A stretch of DNA of 64,000 nucleotides from Chaetoderma sp. LZ-2023a (GCA_034401795.1 CM067370.1:69154465-69218464), one strand, 5' to 3'; counted from the stretch's first letter, positions 12,701 to 20,214 are shown. Notes: generated by a model not told the origin, from the sequence alone. Made by a program: numbers and translations.

Positions 12701-15700
12701 CGCCCTTTGAGGCCGTACCCTTACCCTTCCCCTTGCCCCTCCCGCCTCTAGGGCGGTCAGGAGCAACATTGGGGAGGGTAGGCGCCTCTACAACCTTCCT
12801 GGATTTCTTCGCCGGCGGCGGCTCCGAAAACCCAGCTGAAGCAGAAGTCGCAACAGGCCTAGCTTTCGCCTTGCCCTTATGCTTCTTCTGCTTCTTTGAA
12901 GGTTGTCCCGTTAACGGTTTCCCCACAGCCCCTAGTGCATGCGCTTGCCGCACTAGCTCTAGCTGTAGGTTTACCACTAACCGATTCTGCGCGATACTGG
13001 CGGTATCCTCTAAGATGGCCCGCGCTTGGCCACCGAAGATGCTAGGCCCTGTCAGGGGCGTCCCAAGAAGACGCTCCCTGACTGCCGTAGCCGGACGCAT
13101 ATGGTCAATGACCATTTGCCTCCTGGATTTCGTCACTCGCGCTTGCACCCTTGCCAATACGTCCATAGACAGCACCAGGCCATCATTGACACATGAAAGT
13201 GCCACAGGTGGCACAGGGTGGCCTGCCCCCGCTTCAGCCCACACCGACTGAAGGAGACGATAAGAGTGGTTGACAGCGCTCATAGCTGCCCTCACACCCT
13301 CATCGCATAGGGACAGGACTTCTTCTTGGTGTACCTGAGACTTGTCCACAAGTGCCGGACCGGGGCCACCCGCCACGGCACTCTGGACGCCCAGTACCCA
13401 TCGGTCATCCTCAGTGACCGACGGGACTACACCATATCTGTCGTATTCCCCCCGCGGAATACGACATCTTGCCCGCACCTCCCTGGAGGCCGCAGGGAGC
13501 TGACCCTTGGTCATAAGTTGTTTGCTATAAATAGCATCCAACAAATCTATGAACCGTGGATCCAGTCCAACTGACTGGATCCGGGCCGCGGGCAAAATCC
13601 CCATCCTGATCGACGCAACCGACGGACGGCACACCCGTTCCCGTGATGGCTGGTGCCAAACCAAGCCGCACGGAACCGGTGCACGGTACCAGATTGGCCT
13701 CAGCCACAGGCGGAGCTGCTGACCTGGCTTGCGCCAAACCAGACAAATGGAGGCTGGTTCCGTCCAGGACGGAATCAACCTCCATATTCTCCACCTGCGG
13801 CTTCACGGGCCGCAGCAACCTCTCCTCCTCGGCCTCCTCGTCTTCAGACTCCGAAGAGTCGTCACTAGACGAGTCAACCGTGGAACCGTCCTGGCGGACG
13901 GCTCCCACACCTGACGGACCGGCCACCGCTACTGGACCACCCGGAGGTGGCCGCAGAGAAACAGAACCCGTCTGGCCGGAGCTAGACGGGACTGCCAGGG
14001 GGCCATACGAGACAGCCCCCTCGGTAACCAGTCCAGAATCCTGTCCGAAGACAGGATCCGTACCAGGCATGGGGAGAAACTGCCCCCCAACCTTTGGTAG
14101 CAGGGACGACACCAGCGTGGGCAGAACGCTATGCAGAAAACCCTGCATAGCCGGACCAAACCACGCCGGCGGTGCCATCTCCAGCTGGGGACATGGAGCA
14201 CCCCCACCGGCCGAACCGGGCGCTCCACGATTTACTCTCGGACCGCCTGACCCCGCGTCAGACCCAGCCAAGTCCTTCTGGGCAAGGAACTTAACCATCA
14301 TCTCAACGGACCACACTGCACAAACATTACACCTATGATCAATATTACAAAGGGAACACCTAAAACAGACATGGTCCTTGAACACGACACGGACAAACTT
14401 ATGACATTCGTCACATGATGGCGGGGCTGGCTTGGCCTATAAAATAAGCACAAACCTACAATAAACAAGCGGAACGAGACCCGGATGGAAGGCAGACAAT
14501 TAATTTTCAAATAATTTGACTCATAAATTAACTGTAACCCTCCCGCACCCCACCCCGCCACGTTACAACAAAGATCGCCTTGATTATGACGACAAGAACG
14601 AGGCGGGCATTAAACACACCCATAATAGATCCTCCAGGATGTGTAACGGCTCCAGGAATCATATCGCATAGCATTCGGGGTATATTTACTAATCAATATA
14701 AATTATACTCCTAACGAAAGCAGCACGATATGTGAAGAAAACAACAAAATGTATAACAAACTGCTGCATCACACGGTAAAACCGCAGACCACGCATCTAC
14801 TCAAGAATTTTGAAACCACCGATCATTGCAAACCGATCGTGATCGCACGTAAACTTGATCATTCTAAAGTTTCCTATACCATTTTTAGTACGCAGCACCC
14901 AGAACGAGATGCGCGAATTAATGAAAATTTTTCTTCACATAAACATCCGAGCGACCGGGTGTGACGTCACCCGCTCGGATCCTACGGAGAACGACGTCAG
15001 CCGATATTCGTGTTAGAAATACCGTAGCATAACACGTATTTTCAAATCTGCCGATCGCCTGTTGGGGGTTAAAGAAGGCGATCGTCTGGCATATATCGTT
15101 GTTAGCACACGTCCCAGATTCTATGGGGTCAGAAATTGGAACATGCGACACAGCGAAATTTAGAGACCTAAGTCTTTTAACTATGGATAATAAAGAATGA
15201 TACAACCTGGTTATCTTCGGCGGTATTCTCCATAGTATCCTTTAGTTAATCCTTTTCAAGAACACACAAACTATCACTACAGATTAAAGACTTAGATTTT
15301 CTTTCACAAAAAAACACTAAAATCCTCAATGCAGAAAGCATGTATTGCTCTTGTTGCTATGCAAACAAGAATGAGCTCTATGGTAAACAGGTACTCGGCA
15401 GTTTGGAGCCGAGTACCCGGTTCCCAGGAGTCGGTAAAGCTTTCTAAGTCTATAATCCTAGAGCCGCTGTCAAGGCCAGCTGTATATCAGAAGTAACAGA
15501 ATGGTGAGTATTGATCGAAGGAGAATTTGAAATTCTCTAGTTTCTAAGATCATTGATGGATCCCAGACCAGATCTTAGTTTCTAGGATCATTGCTGGATC
15601 CCAGACCAGATCTTAGTTTCTAGGATCATTGATGGATCCCAGACCAGATAGGTGGTGTGCCCAAATGAGGTAAATCTAAAGCCCTGACAGGAAAGCTATA

Positions 15701-17552
15701 TTATATATTTGGAAACTAATTTGACTTGAACATGTTATACCATAGGCAGCATCAGCTCCAAGGCAAATTAGTCTTAAAATATTCAACAGAATATTCCTTA
15801 CATCATGGCACGAGGGGTGTCAAGAATTTGTCATTTCTGGTCAGTGTTAAGGTGTTATACGTGCTCGAGAGATCACGTTCATTTGGGGTGATGCAATTGA
15901 GAGATATATCTATAAATGATCAGCCAATCAAAAGATATCATTTGTCGAGTAAAATTCAATAACATTACATGTATCTGGATTTAACCGTTTAACACTCCGG
16001 TTGGTCAAAAATGGCTCGTGCCCTGGTCTTGAGAAATGTCCATTAGCAGACCAAGAAAACGATTTTTGAAAATGTACCACTGGCATGACCGCCTCCATAA
16101 CAGAGCCAGTTATTTCATTGGAAAAATTTTCAGAAATAATCAACTATTCTGCAAATTGACATACTCTATGAGTAAACTTTTAATTTCTTGAACAAATTTG
16201 AGGATTAAAGACCGGATTACCATTTGCTAGATTTCAATATTTAACTTTTGAGAGTCGACATGCTCTCTACATGTAAGTAACCGTGGCATGAGGGGTGTCA
16301 AAATATGACATTTGGACAAAGTGTTTAGCCAGCAAATCGAAGCTAGAAATCTTTGAAACGCTAATCTTGTTCAAACAATGCACATCTCACAGAAGATGCC
16401 AATTGGTAGCCAGATTTTTGAAAATTTACCACTAGAATGACTGGCACTATTATCGAGCCTGGAATTCGAGTGGTACAATTAAAAAATATTCTTCTCTTCG
16501 TTTGCAAATAGATATTGCTCAACAGTCCTGCACAAGCCATTTTGGCTGGCATAACCATTAAAAGGTGAAGTCCTCTCAATACGTAATCTTAATAAATTGT
16601 TGAATTGAAAATATAAAAAAAATAGTTTGCACCAAGCTGATCTTAAACCTTTCGCTGCCAAACCCCCAAAAAGTACATTCTTTCTGATGCATAGCACATT
16701 ATCTGTTGAGTATTTTGAAGTTAATATGACTGGAAGCAGCAACGGCTTCTAGTCATATTAATTTCAAAGTATTCAACAGCTTTCCTGTATTATTGTCTTG
16801 AAATTGAGATATGGGGAATTCATCAATGAAGGGGTTAATATCACAGTGTCCAAGTGCCTTAGATCACACAGTAATGGTGTGTTAGTGACAGATGTAGATC
16901 TATAATGTATGACCTCCTGTATATTAAAAACACTCACATTTACAGATTCATAAACTTGTACCACTTACATGTATTTTAACAGTTTCCAGACACATTCTAT
17001 AATGTACATGTATCTAATAAGTACAATGTACATCTACTCATTTCACAATTTCACATTTTAAAAGAAAAATGTTAAAATTAGTCTCCAAAACTAGCAATAT
17101 TTGAAAATTAACTATACGTTGTGAAAGAATGAGAATCACAACTTATAATTTGTTTCAATTTTCTACAATTTGCCAGAACTAGGAGTGCAAAATATTCAAT
17201 TTCCTTTACTTTTCAAGGCCTGAGAATGATTTATTAGATTTCAATCCAACTTCCGGACCTTCATACATGTGTAGGCCTATGAACTACTATGCCTTTACTG
17301 GTCTATATGTGCTTCAGAATCAGTGAATAAAGTACATGTAAACTAAAGATATATATATATACATGTATATATAGATATATATTTGTAATGCACCTACTCT
17401 TGTTTCTTGAGCAAGTTGCGCGACTCCTCTGTGTACGCTCGTCGATCACCCTCCATCATACGAAACTGTTTCTGCAGTCTTAACAGCTCCTGCTCTTGAG
17501 CTCTCTCTTCACACTCATCAGTTGAATCTTCTCTCGTCGGTGAACGATTCAT
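600..17552 (-). CDS. ODAD1: Outer dynein arm docking complex coiled-coil protein (CCDC114/CCDC63 family), 5' part of gene
   Basis: Four coding exons (17398-17552, 4725-4914, 1735-1857, 600-781) join in phase and encode about 216 residues before the gene leaves the window. The product is almost wholly charged coiled coil with no signal peptide or membrane segment. The start QKQFRMMEGDRRAYTEESRN and the later blocks VMENRLDK and LRQEIDHLRQERAVFDN are what I know from CCDC114/CCDC63 and the algal DC2 docking subunit. These proteins anchor outer dynein arms to ciliary doublet microtubules. The ATG at 17552 opens exon 1, and no longer in-frame extension was evident. Intron 1 (12.5 kb) and intron 2 (2.9 kb) are swollen by a DIRS and a Tc1 element respectively. 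Family assignment is strong; the choice between ODAD1 and its paralogue CCDC63 is not settled. No symbol-specific residue was tested. Confidence 0.82.
782..1734. other. Intron 3 of docking-protein gene
   Basis: 953 nt with canonical ends. It contains one HP1 copy (1472-1554) with a shortened left arm and no other recognised element. Confidence 0.7.
1472..1554. repeat. HP1 palindromic short element, left arm damaged
   Basis: The right arm CCAGTCAAATTAGTTTTAAA and the GTTGCC/GGCAGTAAC loop stem are clear. The left arm has lost about 20 bases between GCTGT and TTTGACTG. Confidence 0.7.
1735..1857 (-). CDS. ODAD1: Docking-protein gene, coding exon 3
   Basis: 123 nt, exactly 41 codons, between a TTCTAG acceptor and an AAG|GTAATA donor. 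It encodes IGDLERTIRGKRKLGSKKMK and then the family block IRVMENRLDK. Both ends are phase 0. The exon is too short to stand out as an ORF but is clear from splice sites, phase and family similarity. Confidence 0.82.
2160..2183 (+). repeat. Tc1 copy 1 left terminal inverted repeat
   Basis: Perfect 24-bp inverted match to 3793-3816, directly inside the TA target duplication. Confidence 0.92.
2469..3494 (+). CDS. Tc1-family transposase, intact
   Basis: 341 residues, normal for a Tc1-like transposase. The N-terminal 60 residues form the helix-turn-helix DNA-binding region (GMSCREIGRQLNINHTVISR), followed by a basic GRPKK hook-like linker. A second recognition domain follows. The DDE catalytic core shows D151 (HWSDES), D243 (FMDDNARPH) and E278 (NPIEHIWD). 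The 34 residues between the last two make it a DD34E enzyme. All catalytic residues are present and the frame is unbroken, so the product could be active. It would cut at the flanking 24-bp repeats and insert at TA. The start is the first ATG in frame. Confidence 0.93.
   Translation: MARRRLSDRVKWQIIGMHTTGMSCREIGRQLNINHTVISRLIAKHGQTNEVKDRPRSGRPKKTTARDDRALVRLVRRSPFTNSRVLSQQWETRNRVSMSTVKRRLYAAGMKARRPVRRPLLTAHHKEERLRWCNERRHWNMRSWRRVHWSDESRFLLHATDGRTRVWRSRRTAYDQRNIMEEVPFGGGSVMIWGCISFDCKLDLLTVPGTLNGQRYQDSILDRVVVPHFVNHAPGTHPIFMDDNARPHRARAVHEYLRQNAIETLPWPARSPDMNPIEHIWDILGNMVRRRDPPVQNLQELTDALHLEWQRIPQWRISRLVTSMRRRVQAVIQAQGGYTRY
3793..3816 (-). repeat. Tc1 copy 1 right terminal inverted repeat
   Basis: Reverse complement of 2160-2183, followed by the duplicated TA. 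Confidence 0.92.
4011..4230. repeat. HP2 palindromic short element
   Basis: Member of a second family of imperfect palindromes about 210-230 bp long. The left arm ends TTTACCACTGGAATGACTG; the right arm carries AAATTTTCAAAAATAC and GCAAATGGACATT, mirroring GTCCATTTG on the left. Confidence 0.75.
4294..4366. repeat. HP1 palindromic short element
   Basis: Arms ATTGTTGAATATTTTGAAAT and TTTCAAAATATTCAACAG, with a shortened loop. Both arms carry the AATTAAT variant in place of the commoner AACTAAT. Confidence 0.8.
4478..4540. repeat. HP1 fragment (right half)
   Basis: Only the loop end and right arm remain (CCAGTCCAATTAGTTTCAAA), followed by the outer word CCTGTATAGTTGTCTTGAAA seen beside other copies. 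Confidence 0.65.
4725..4914 (-). CDS. ODAD1: Docking-protein gene, coding exon 2
   Basis: 190 nt between a TAACAG acceptor and a GAG|GTATCA donor. It opens with one base completing the split codon and then encodes 63 residues (KEIDALKAENREIRTVMRLA onward), heptad-rich coiled coil. It ends in phase 0, matching exon 3. It lies 12.5 kb from exon 1 because intron 1 has absorbed the DIRS/hAT nest. Confidence 0.82.
5396..5554 (+). repeat. DIRS copy A left inverted terminal repeat
   Basis: About 159 bp that matches the reverse complement of 15356-15513. It contains its own small palindrome, GGGTACTCGGC...GCCGAGTACCC. The outermost left-end sequence 5360-5395 is unique to this end and recurs, inverted, in the internal complementary region. 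Confidence 0.88.
5612..5709. repeat. DIRS copy A internal complementary region
   Basis: The first half (5612-5661) is the reverse complement of the left terminus (5361-5412). The second half (from about 5663) is the reverse complement of the right terminus (about 15480-15526). The halves meet at CATTTCCTGCATTCTCC. In DIRS-1 this region templates joining of the ends into a circle. Finding both halves proves the element type and defines the termini. Confidence 0.9.
6210..7087 (-). pseudogene. DIRS copy A tyrosine recombinase, C-terminal part, cut by hAT
   Basis: This open stretch carries the catalytic domain. It shows the first arginine in LLAASSARRLSEIHAL, the H-x-x-R box in RAHDVRGIAAS, a WH pair in AQWHCESS and the nucleophile-region tyrosines in FTDYYMRD. 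It ends LALAVLKR. In DIRS elements the recombinase inserts the circular DNA intermediate without target duplication. The reading frame joins the upstream segment at ATTGAT|ACC exactly where the hAT entered, so the gene is disrupted but otherwise looks sound. Copy B has the uninterrupted version. Confidence 0.88.
7080..7087. repeat. hAT target-site duplication, left copy
   Basis: ATCAATAC, repeated at 10494-10501. The uninterrupted DIRS copy B has this 8-mer once at the same point (about 27828). Confidence 0.93.
7098..7156. promoter_or_regulatory. hAT left subterminal AAACGTTT cluster
   Basis: Several overlapping AAACGTTT/GTTTAAAC palindromes within 60 bp of the left end. A matching cluster lies at 10421-10465 by the right end. 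Ac-type hAT transposases bind such subterminal motifs; binding here is inferred. Confidence 0.6.
7277..7362. repeat. HP1-like palindrome in hAT 5' region
   Basis: Arms GAAATAATTTGACTG and CAGTCAAATTATTTTC around a GCTGTTG/AAGCAGCAA loop. Both arms carry the AATAAT variant. Confidence 0.65.
7740..10052 (+). CDS. hAT-family transposase with BED zinc finger, two exons
   Basis: Exons 7740-8810 (357 codons, donor AAG|GTGAGT) and 9354-10052 (acceptor TTTTGCAG) join in phase to give 589 residues, a usual hAT length. Residues 8-46 form a BED finger (W9, C22, C25, H41, H46). The RNase H-like core shows D150 (TTDCWTS), D216 (VHDNTSN), the CTAH box (C237, H240) and W301 (KTRWNST). E554 lies in the C-terminal VPAERVFS dimerisation segment, followed by NKKRSSLSPENVNMLIFL. 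All expected catalytic residues are present and both exons are open, so the enzyme may be functional. It resembles ZBED-like animal hATs. An upstream in-frame ATG at 7629 would add 37 residues, but the BED finger starts right after the ATG at 7740, so I prefer that one. Confidence 0.9.
8903..8995. repeat. HP1-like palindrome in hAT intron
   Basis: Left arm TGTTGAATAGTTTGACGATA, right arm ending CGCAAATGTTTAACAG, with a GTTGCTGCTG/GGCAGCA loop stem. Diverged from consensus. Confidence 0.65.
9152..9242. repeat. HP1-like palindrome in hAT intron
   Basis: Left arm TGTTAAATATTTTGAAAACA, right arm TTTTCAAAATATTCAACG, loop stem GTTGGTG/CACCAAC. Confidence 0.75.
10093..10184. repeat. HP1 palindrome in hAT 3' region
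   Basis: Left arm CTGTTGAATATTTTGAAAGT, right arm TTAGTTTCAAAATATTTAAC, loop stem TGCTGTTGCC/GGCAGCACCAG. It follows the transposase stop codon directly and is preceded by TATACAGG. Confidence 0.82.
10421..10465. promoter_or_regulatory. hAT right subterminal AAACGTTT cluster
   Basis: Repeated ACGTTTAAACGTTTAA words close to the right terminus, mirroring the left cluster. Probable transposase-binding sites, by analogy with other hATs. Confidence 0.6.
10494..11390 (-). pseudogene. DIRS copy A tyrosine recombinase, N-terminal and upstream open frame
   Basis: Open frame leading into the hAT insertion. The last 60 or so codons (AADFIAAARRRSTFKSYNNK, then RFADWCEEKGID) look like the core-binding N-terminal domain of the recombinase. 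The longer serine/glycine-rich stretch above them overlaps the RNase H frame and is unassigned. The frame would continue at 7087 without the hAT. Confidence 0.7.
10502..11428 (-). pseudogene. DIRS copy A RNase H and C-terminal domain, out of frame with RT
   Basis: Begins at the RNase H D-box (LSVYTDASLEGWG) and continues through the E helix (INLLEMMAVELAL), LIRSDNSTVVSYINRQGG and ILADALSR. A C-terminal region with DLFATKENAQ and AYAYPPTILLPKV follows, at the place where DIRS elements carry a methyltransferase-like domain. One G is missing near 11425 relative to copies B and C. This puts the segment out of frame with the RT upstream and makes it contiguous with the alternative frame. Its end runs into the hAT. 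Confidence 0.8.
11305..12495 (-). pseudogene. DIRS copy A reverse transcriptase, frameshifted
   Basis: RT with the DIRS-type motifs VSIDLKDAYFHIPM (motif A aspartate), LPFGLSTAPRVFTRV (motif B) and HTYIDDWLL (catalytic YIDD). It begins MVGGRLMRFVEAWRG. Two lesions are visible against copies B and C: five codons missing after MNRSWHRF, and the lost G near 11425 that replaces RNase H with a short nonsense tail ending at 11305. It lies directly downstream of gag, as in other DIRS elements. Confidence 0.88.
12538..12558. repeat. Variable homopolymer between gag and RT (copy A)
   Basis: C-rich run on the plus strand (G run in the element's RNA) between the gag stop and the RT start. It differs in length among the three DIRS copies; matching runs lie near 29889 in B and 37401 in C. 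Confidence 0.8.
12675..14385 (-). pseudogene. DIRS copy A gag, broken by an internal deletion
   Basis: The N-terminal half (14385 down to about 13630) and C-terminal half (about 13628 down to 12675) lie in different frames. About 370 nt present in copies B and C are missing here between two CGGCACACCC-like stretches. The N-terminus carries a cysteine/histidine cluster (CFRCSLCNIDHRCNVC), then proline/glycine-rich and serine/acidic tracts. The C-terminus ends in basic KGKGKG and GGQKGPKRT. This is the pattern of a nucleic-acid-binding structural protein. The intact form is copy B. Confidence 0.82.
14386..15355 (-). other. DIRS copy A 5' leader
   Basis: Non-coding leader between the right inverted repeat and gag. 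Just before gag, all copies read TTATNTTATAG|GCCAAGCC on the minus strand, a fair splice acceptor. The gag frame is open from there through a CDECHKF motif, so a spliced first exon supplying an ATG is possible. CREB-like TGACGTCA occurs at about 14963 inside GGTGTGACGTCACCCG. The promoter itself was not identified. Confidence 0.55.
15356..15513 (-). repeat. DIRS copy A right inverted terminal repeat
   Basis: Reverse complement of the left repeat 5396-5554 with a few differences. The outermost bases to 15526 (TTGATCGAAGGAGAAT) are unique to this end and recur in the internal complementary region. Confidence 0.88.
15537..15649 (+). repeat. 38-bp tandem repeat, three units, beside DIRS copy A
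   Basis: Three near-identical units of TTAGTTTCTAGGATCATTGA plus TGGATCCCAGACCAGATC, starting 11 bp outside the right end of DIRS copy A. No spacers, so not CRISPR-like. Confidence 0.92.
15698..15789. repeat. HP1 palindromic short element
   Basis: Right arm GCAAATTAGTCTTAAAATAT then TCAACAG; left arm TATATTTGGAAACTAATTTG with an altered tip. Loop stem ATACCATAGGCAGCATCAGC. Confidence 0.72.
15981..16210. repeat. HP2 palindromic short element
   Basis: Left side GAAATGTCCATTAGCAGACC, then TTTTTGAAAATGTACCACTG. Right side TTTTCAGAAATAATC and CTGCAAATTGACAT, then TTTAATTTCTTGAACAAATT and TTAAAG. A fairly complete member. Confidence 0.78.
16385..16565. repeat. HP2 palindromic short element, diverged
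   Basis: Left side TTTTGAAAATTTACCACTAG and AATGACTGG. Right side TTCTCTTCGTTTGCAAATAG, ending in CATTTTGGCTGGCAT, the inverse of the ATGCCAGCCAAAAATG start seen in copy 18865. Confidence 0.65.
16702..16779. repeat. HP1 palindromic short element, best-paired copy
   Basis: A 35-base arm CTGTTGAGTATTTTGAAGTT (AATATGACTGGAAGC) pairs with its inverse at 16745-16779 with four mismatches. All four would be G-U pairs in plus-strand RNA. Both arms share the ATATGAC variant. The loop is only a few bases. Confidence 0.88.
17398..17552 (-). CDS. ODAD1: Docking-protein gene, coding exon 1
   Basis: 155 nt: ATG plus 51 codons and two extra bases, ending at a GA|GTAGGT donor. It encodes an acidic start (MNRSPTREDSTDECEERAQE) and then the first coiled-coil segment. 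The donor was chosen because its phase (two bases carried over) matches the one-base remainder at the start of exon 2. The 5' UTR and promoter lie above 17552 and were not recognised. Confidence 0.82.
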
Positions 17553-17677
17553 GATGAGGATTATTCAAGTATTATATACTTATATGTCCTGTAAGTACAC
17601 ATATCAATATATTATTAATCTTGGGGATTTGTATTATTTACTATGAAAAATGAACAATTCAGTTTGGATGACTAGAT

Positions 17678-17816
17678 GTTAACCGCTTAATGGTCAAGAC
17701 GGCCAAAGTGGCTTGCATTGGTCTTGAGAAACATCCATTTGCTGCTTGTTGGCCGAGAGAAGGCTTATTTTGAAAACTTACCTCTTGAATGGGGCATGAC
17801 TGGCTCTGTTACTGTA
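17678..17816. repeat. HP2 fragment (left half)
   Basis: GTTAACCGCTTAATGGTCAA start, GGTCTTGAGAAACATCCATT, then TTTTGAAAACTTACCTCTTG and ATGACTGGCTCTGTTAC. The right half is missing. Confidence 0.65.
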
Positions 17817-18411
17817 GTACAGTTATATTGTGATATTAAACATGATCAAATGGCAGGGTACATGTATCTGTGCTATGTTTCTATGTATAGGATCAGAGGT
17901 GCAAATTATAGCGCCAAATACAACAACATTTTCTCTGAGGAGTGAAGTGGCGCTAAATAAATGGGTTTAGTTTGAGATGGGTGAAACCCACTTCATTTTA
18001 GTTAGTCAGAGATGTGCATGGGAGAGGGTGGCAGGGCTCCATTTGCGTCAAAAGGTCAAGCAATGAACATGGTGATTTGCAATGGCATGCCGTTGACTGT
18101 TCAATCGAGTTAATAAATGTGAGCAAGTTGACTGTTTAATCATTGGCGAATAGCAGCAAACCTTTGATGTGACCCTGAAGCATTATTCATCCACAGCCTA
18201 TATGTAGGCCTACTGATTTTGAGATATATTTCCTTTTTAGATTTATTTATTAAATTATTATTTTTAACTTATTTATTTTTCTTATTTTAGATTCATTTAT
18301 TTTTTACTACCTTTAATTTTAAAAAACCAGTTTATTTATTTATTCATCCATTTCCCAAATAATATGTCCAATTGCTGACCAAAATAACACTCACAGGTGT
18401 GAACGCGCTTA

Positions 18412-18440
18412 TAAATTAATAAATTAATAAATTAATAAAT
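18412..18440. repeat. TAAATTAA microsatellite
   Basis: Four tandem units of an 8-mer (ATAAATTA phase). Confidence 0.85.
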
Positions 18441-18864
18441 AAGGGTTAGGTTTCTTTCTGAAGAAACCAATTTCTTACGGGATGACTGGAAGAAACTAGA
18501 AGAAAGGGATTTCTTCCACCTGCCTTCCATTTTTTGTGGAAGAAAGTGGAAGATTGAAAAAACTCCCTTGGAAGTAGACTGATATTCCAGAAAATTTGTC
18601 TAAACATTGGCAATATACCCTCATTGTCTCGTTCGTTCACTTCTGTAATTAGGACTAATATACATGGAATGCCTTTACTGAACCTATGTACTGATAATTG
18701 AAAATAGATAACAGAGGCAGTCATCCAAACGGTAAATTAAAAATAATAACCTCTTGGCATGCTGCTGATTTTGGCTGACTTATGCATTACGGGGTTAAAC
18801 ACTTTCTTGTATTGTACTTAGAAACTGTACAGATAATGCATCTTCCTGCCTACAAGATTAAGTT

Positions 18865-19097
18865 TTAACCTTTTAACAAACATGCCAGCCAAAAATGGCT
18901 TCTTCAGTGGTCTTCAGAAACGTCCATTTGCAGACCAAGAGAAGCCCATTTCTGAACGTTTTCCACTGAATAAAATTCGATACCAGAGCCAGTCATTTCA
19001 GGGGAAACTTTTCAAACATATTCTCTTGGTTCTGCAAATGGACAATTTCTATGAGAAAATGTAAATTTTCTTGAACTATTTTTAAGAGTGTTAAAGG
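18865..19097. repeat. HP2 palindromic short element, full length
   Basis: Starts TTAACCTTTTAACAAACATG and CCAGCCAAAAATGGCTTC. The left arm ACGTCCATTTGCAGACCAAG is mirrored by CTTGGTTCTGCAAATGGACA on the right. Ends TTTTCTTGAACTATTTTTAA then TTAAAG. Confidence 0.85.
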
Positions 19098-19346
19098 GCT
19101 AAGATTGCTTTCCTCTTCACAATACGTAATTCTCAGTCTCTCTCTCATCTATGTCATCACAATGGCGGTCTGGTCAAAACACAGTTGCTTGCTAGATAAT
19201 TTCTCCCCTGATCGAAACCTTTTCATTCAGGAATTTAGAAATCAAGTGTATGCCGACGTCATGAATGATTCGAGACGGTCCGTGTTTAATGCTTACTAGT
19301 CTGACACATTGTACTAATTGTATGTTTTTACCATTTAATAAGCATT

Positions 19347-19437
19347 CTGTTGAATATTTTGAACTAACATGACTGGACGCCGTTGCTGCATATGGCAGCA
19401 ACAGCGCCCCATCAAACTAGCCCAAAAAACCAACAGC
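19347..19437. repeat. HP1 in triplicated segment, unit 1
   Basis: TTCTGTTGAATATTTTGAAC left arm, loop CGTTGCTGCATATGGCAGCA, degraded right arm ending CCAACAGC. Confidence 0.75.
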
Positions 19438-19739
19438 TTACCTGTATACTTTCCTGGAAATTGATAGATAGCAAAAAGTAAAATTGGAGAGGTCTATTAT
19501 AAGGCAACTATAGCAAGATAACTACAGCAAGGCCAATAGCAATGCATCATAGTAAGCATATAATGTATAGGCACAACAACAGATAACGCAAAGCTAGGGT
19601 GCACAACATATACTGGACACTTACTGAGAGGCTACATGCATATAAAAAGACAAGTGTATGCTGACATCATCGTCTTTCATGCTTAGTAGTCTGACACGTT
19701 GTACTAATTGTATGTTTTTACCATTCAGCCTAATAAATG

Positions 19740-19832
19740 CTGTTGAATATTTTGAAACTAACTAGACTGAGCGCCATTGATGCCATAGGCAGGAACAGCA
19801 ACCCGTCAAACTAGCCTCAAGATACCCAACAG
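19740..19832. repeat. HP1 in triplicated segment, unit 2
   Basis: CTGTTGAATATTTTGAAACT left arm; right arm CCCGTCAAACTAGCCTCAAG then CCCAACAGC. Confidence 0.75.
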
Positions 19833-20214
19833 CTCATGTGCATGGTTTTCTGGAAATGGATAGATAGCGAGTTCAGGGATCGATCAATGCTAACACAAGC
19901 GAGATGTGGGTGGAGCCTAGCCAGGAATGGGTGGGGCATAGGTAAAATTGGAAAGCTTCATTACAAGGCAACTATGGCAACATAACTACAGTAAGGCCAA
20001 TAGCAGTAGTAGACATGCAATTTATAGGCACAACAACAGATAATGCAGAGCTAAGGTGCACAACATATACTGGACACTCACTGAAAGGCTTCATTGTGCA
20101 TTAAAAAAAACAAGTGTATGCTGACGTCATGAATGATTCGAAAAAGTCTGTCTCTAGTGCTTAATAATCTGATACGTTGTATGAATTGTATGTTTTTACT
20201 ATTTAATAAACATT

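Larger units (their letters stand above)
5360..15526 (-). mobile_element. DIRS-type tyrosine-recombinase retrotransposon, copy A, interrupted by a hAT
   Basis: About 6.75 kb of DIRS sequence plus the 3.4-kb hAT insert. Order on the minus strand: right inverted repeat and leader (15.5-14.4 kb), gag, RT/RNase H, tyrosine recombinase, internal complementary region (5612-5709), left inverted repeat. No LTRs or integrase are present, as expected for DIRS. It lies in intron 1 of the docking-protein gene, in the same sense as the gene. Damage: hAT insertion in the recombinase, a gag deletion near 13628, a 15-nt RT deletion and a lost G near 11425. It is much richer in GC than the surrounding intron. 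Confidence 0.92.
17553..18860. other. Non-coding DNA upstream of the docking-protein gene
   Basis: Would contain the 5' UTR and promoter of the minus-strand gene; I could not pinpoint either. It holds an HP2 half (17678-17816), a T/A-rich tract (18230-18350) and a short TAAATTAA microsatellite (about 18412-18440). Confidence 0.5.

Noticed and set aside
15537..15649. CRISPR-like short repeats
   Set aside because: Units are contiguous without spacers, only three of them, in a eukaryotic intron: an ordinary tandem repeat.
16702..16779. HP1 copies as individual microRNA genes
   Set aside because: The fold is hairpin-like, but the sequence is one copy of a family with some 20 members in 64 kb. 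A repeat origin explains it without assuming a miRNA.
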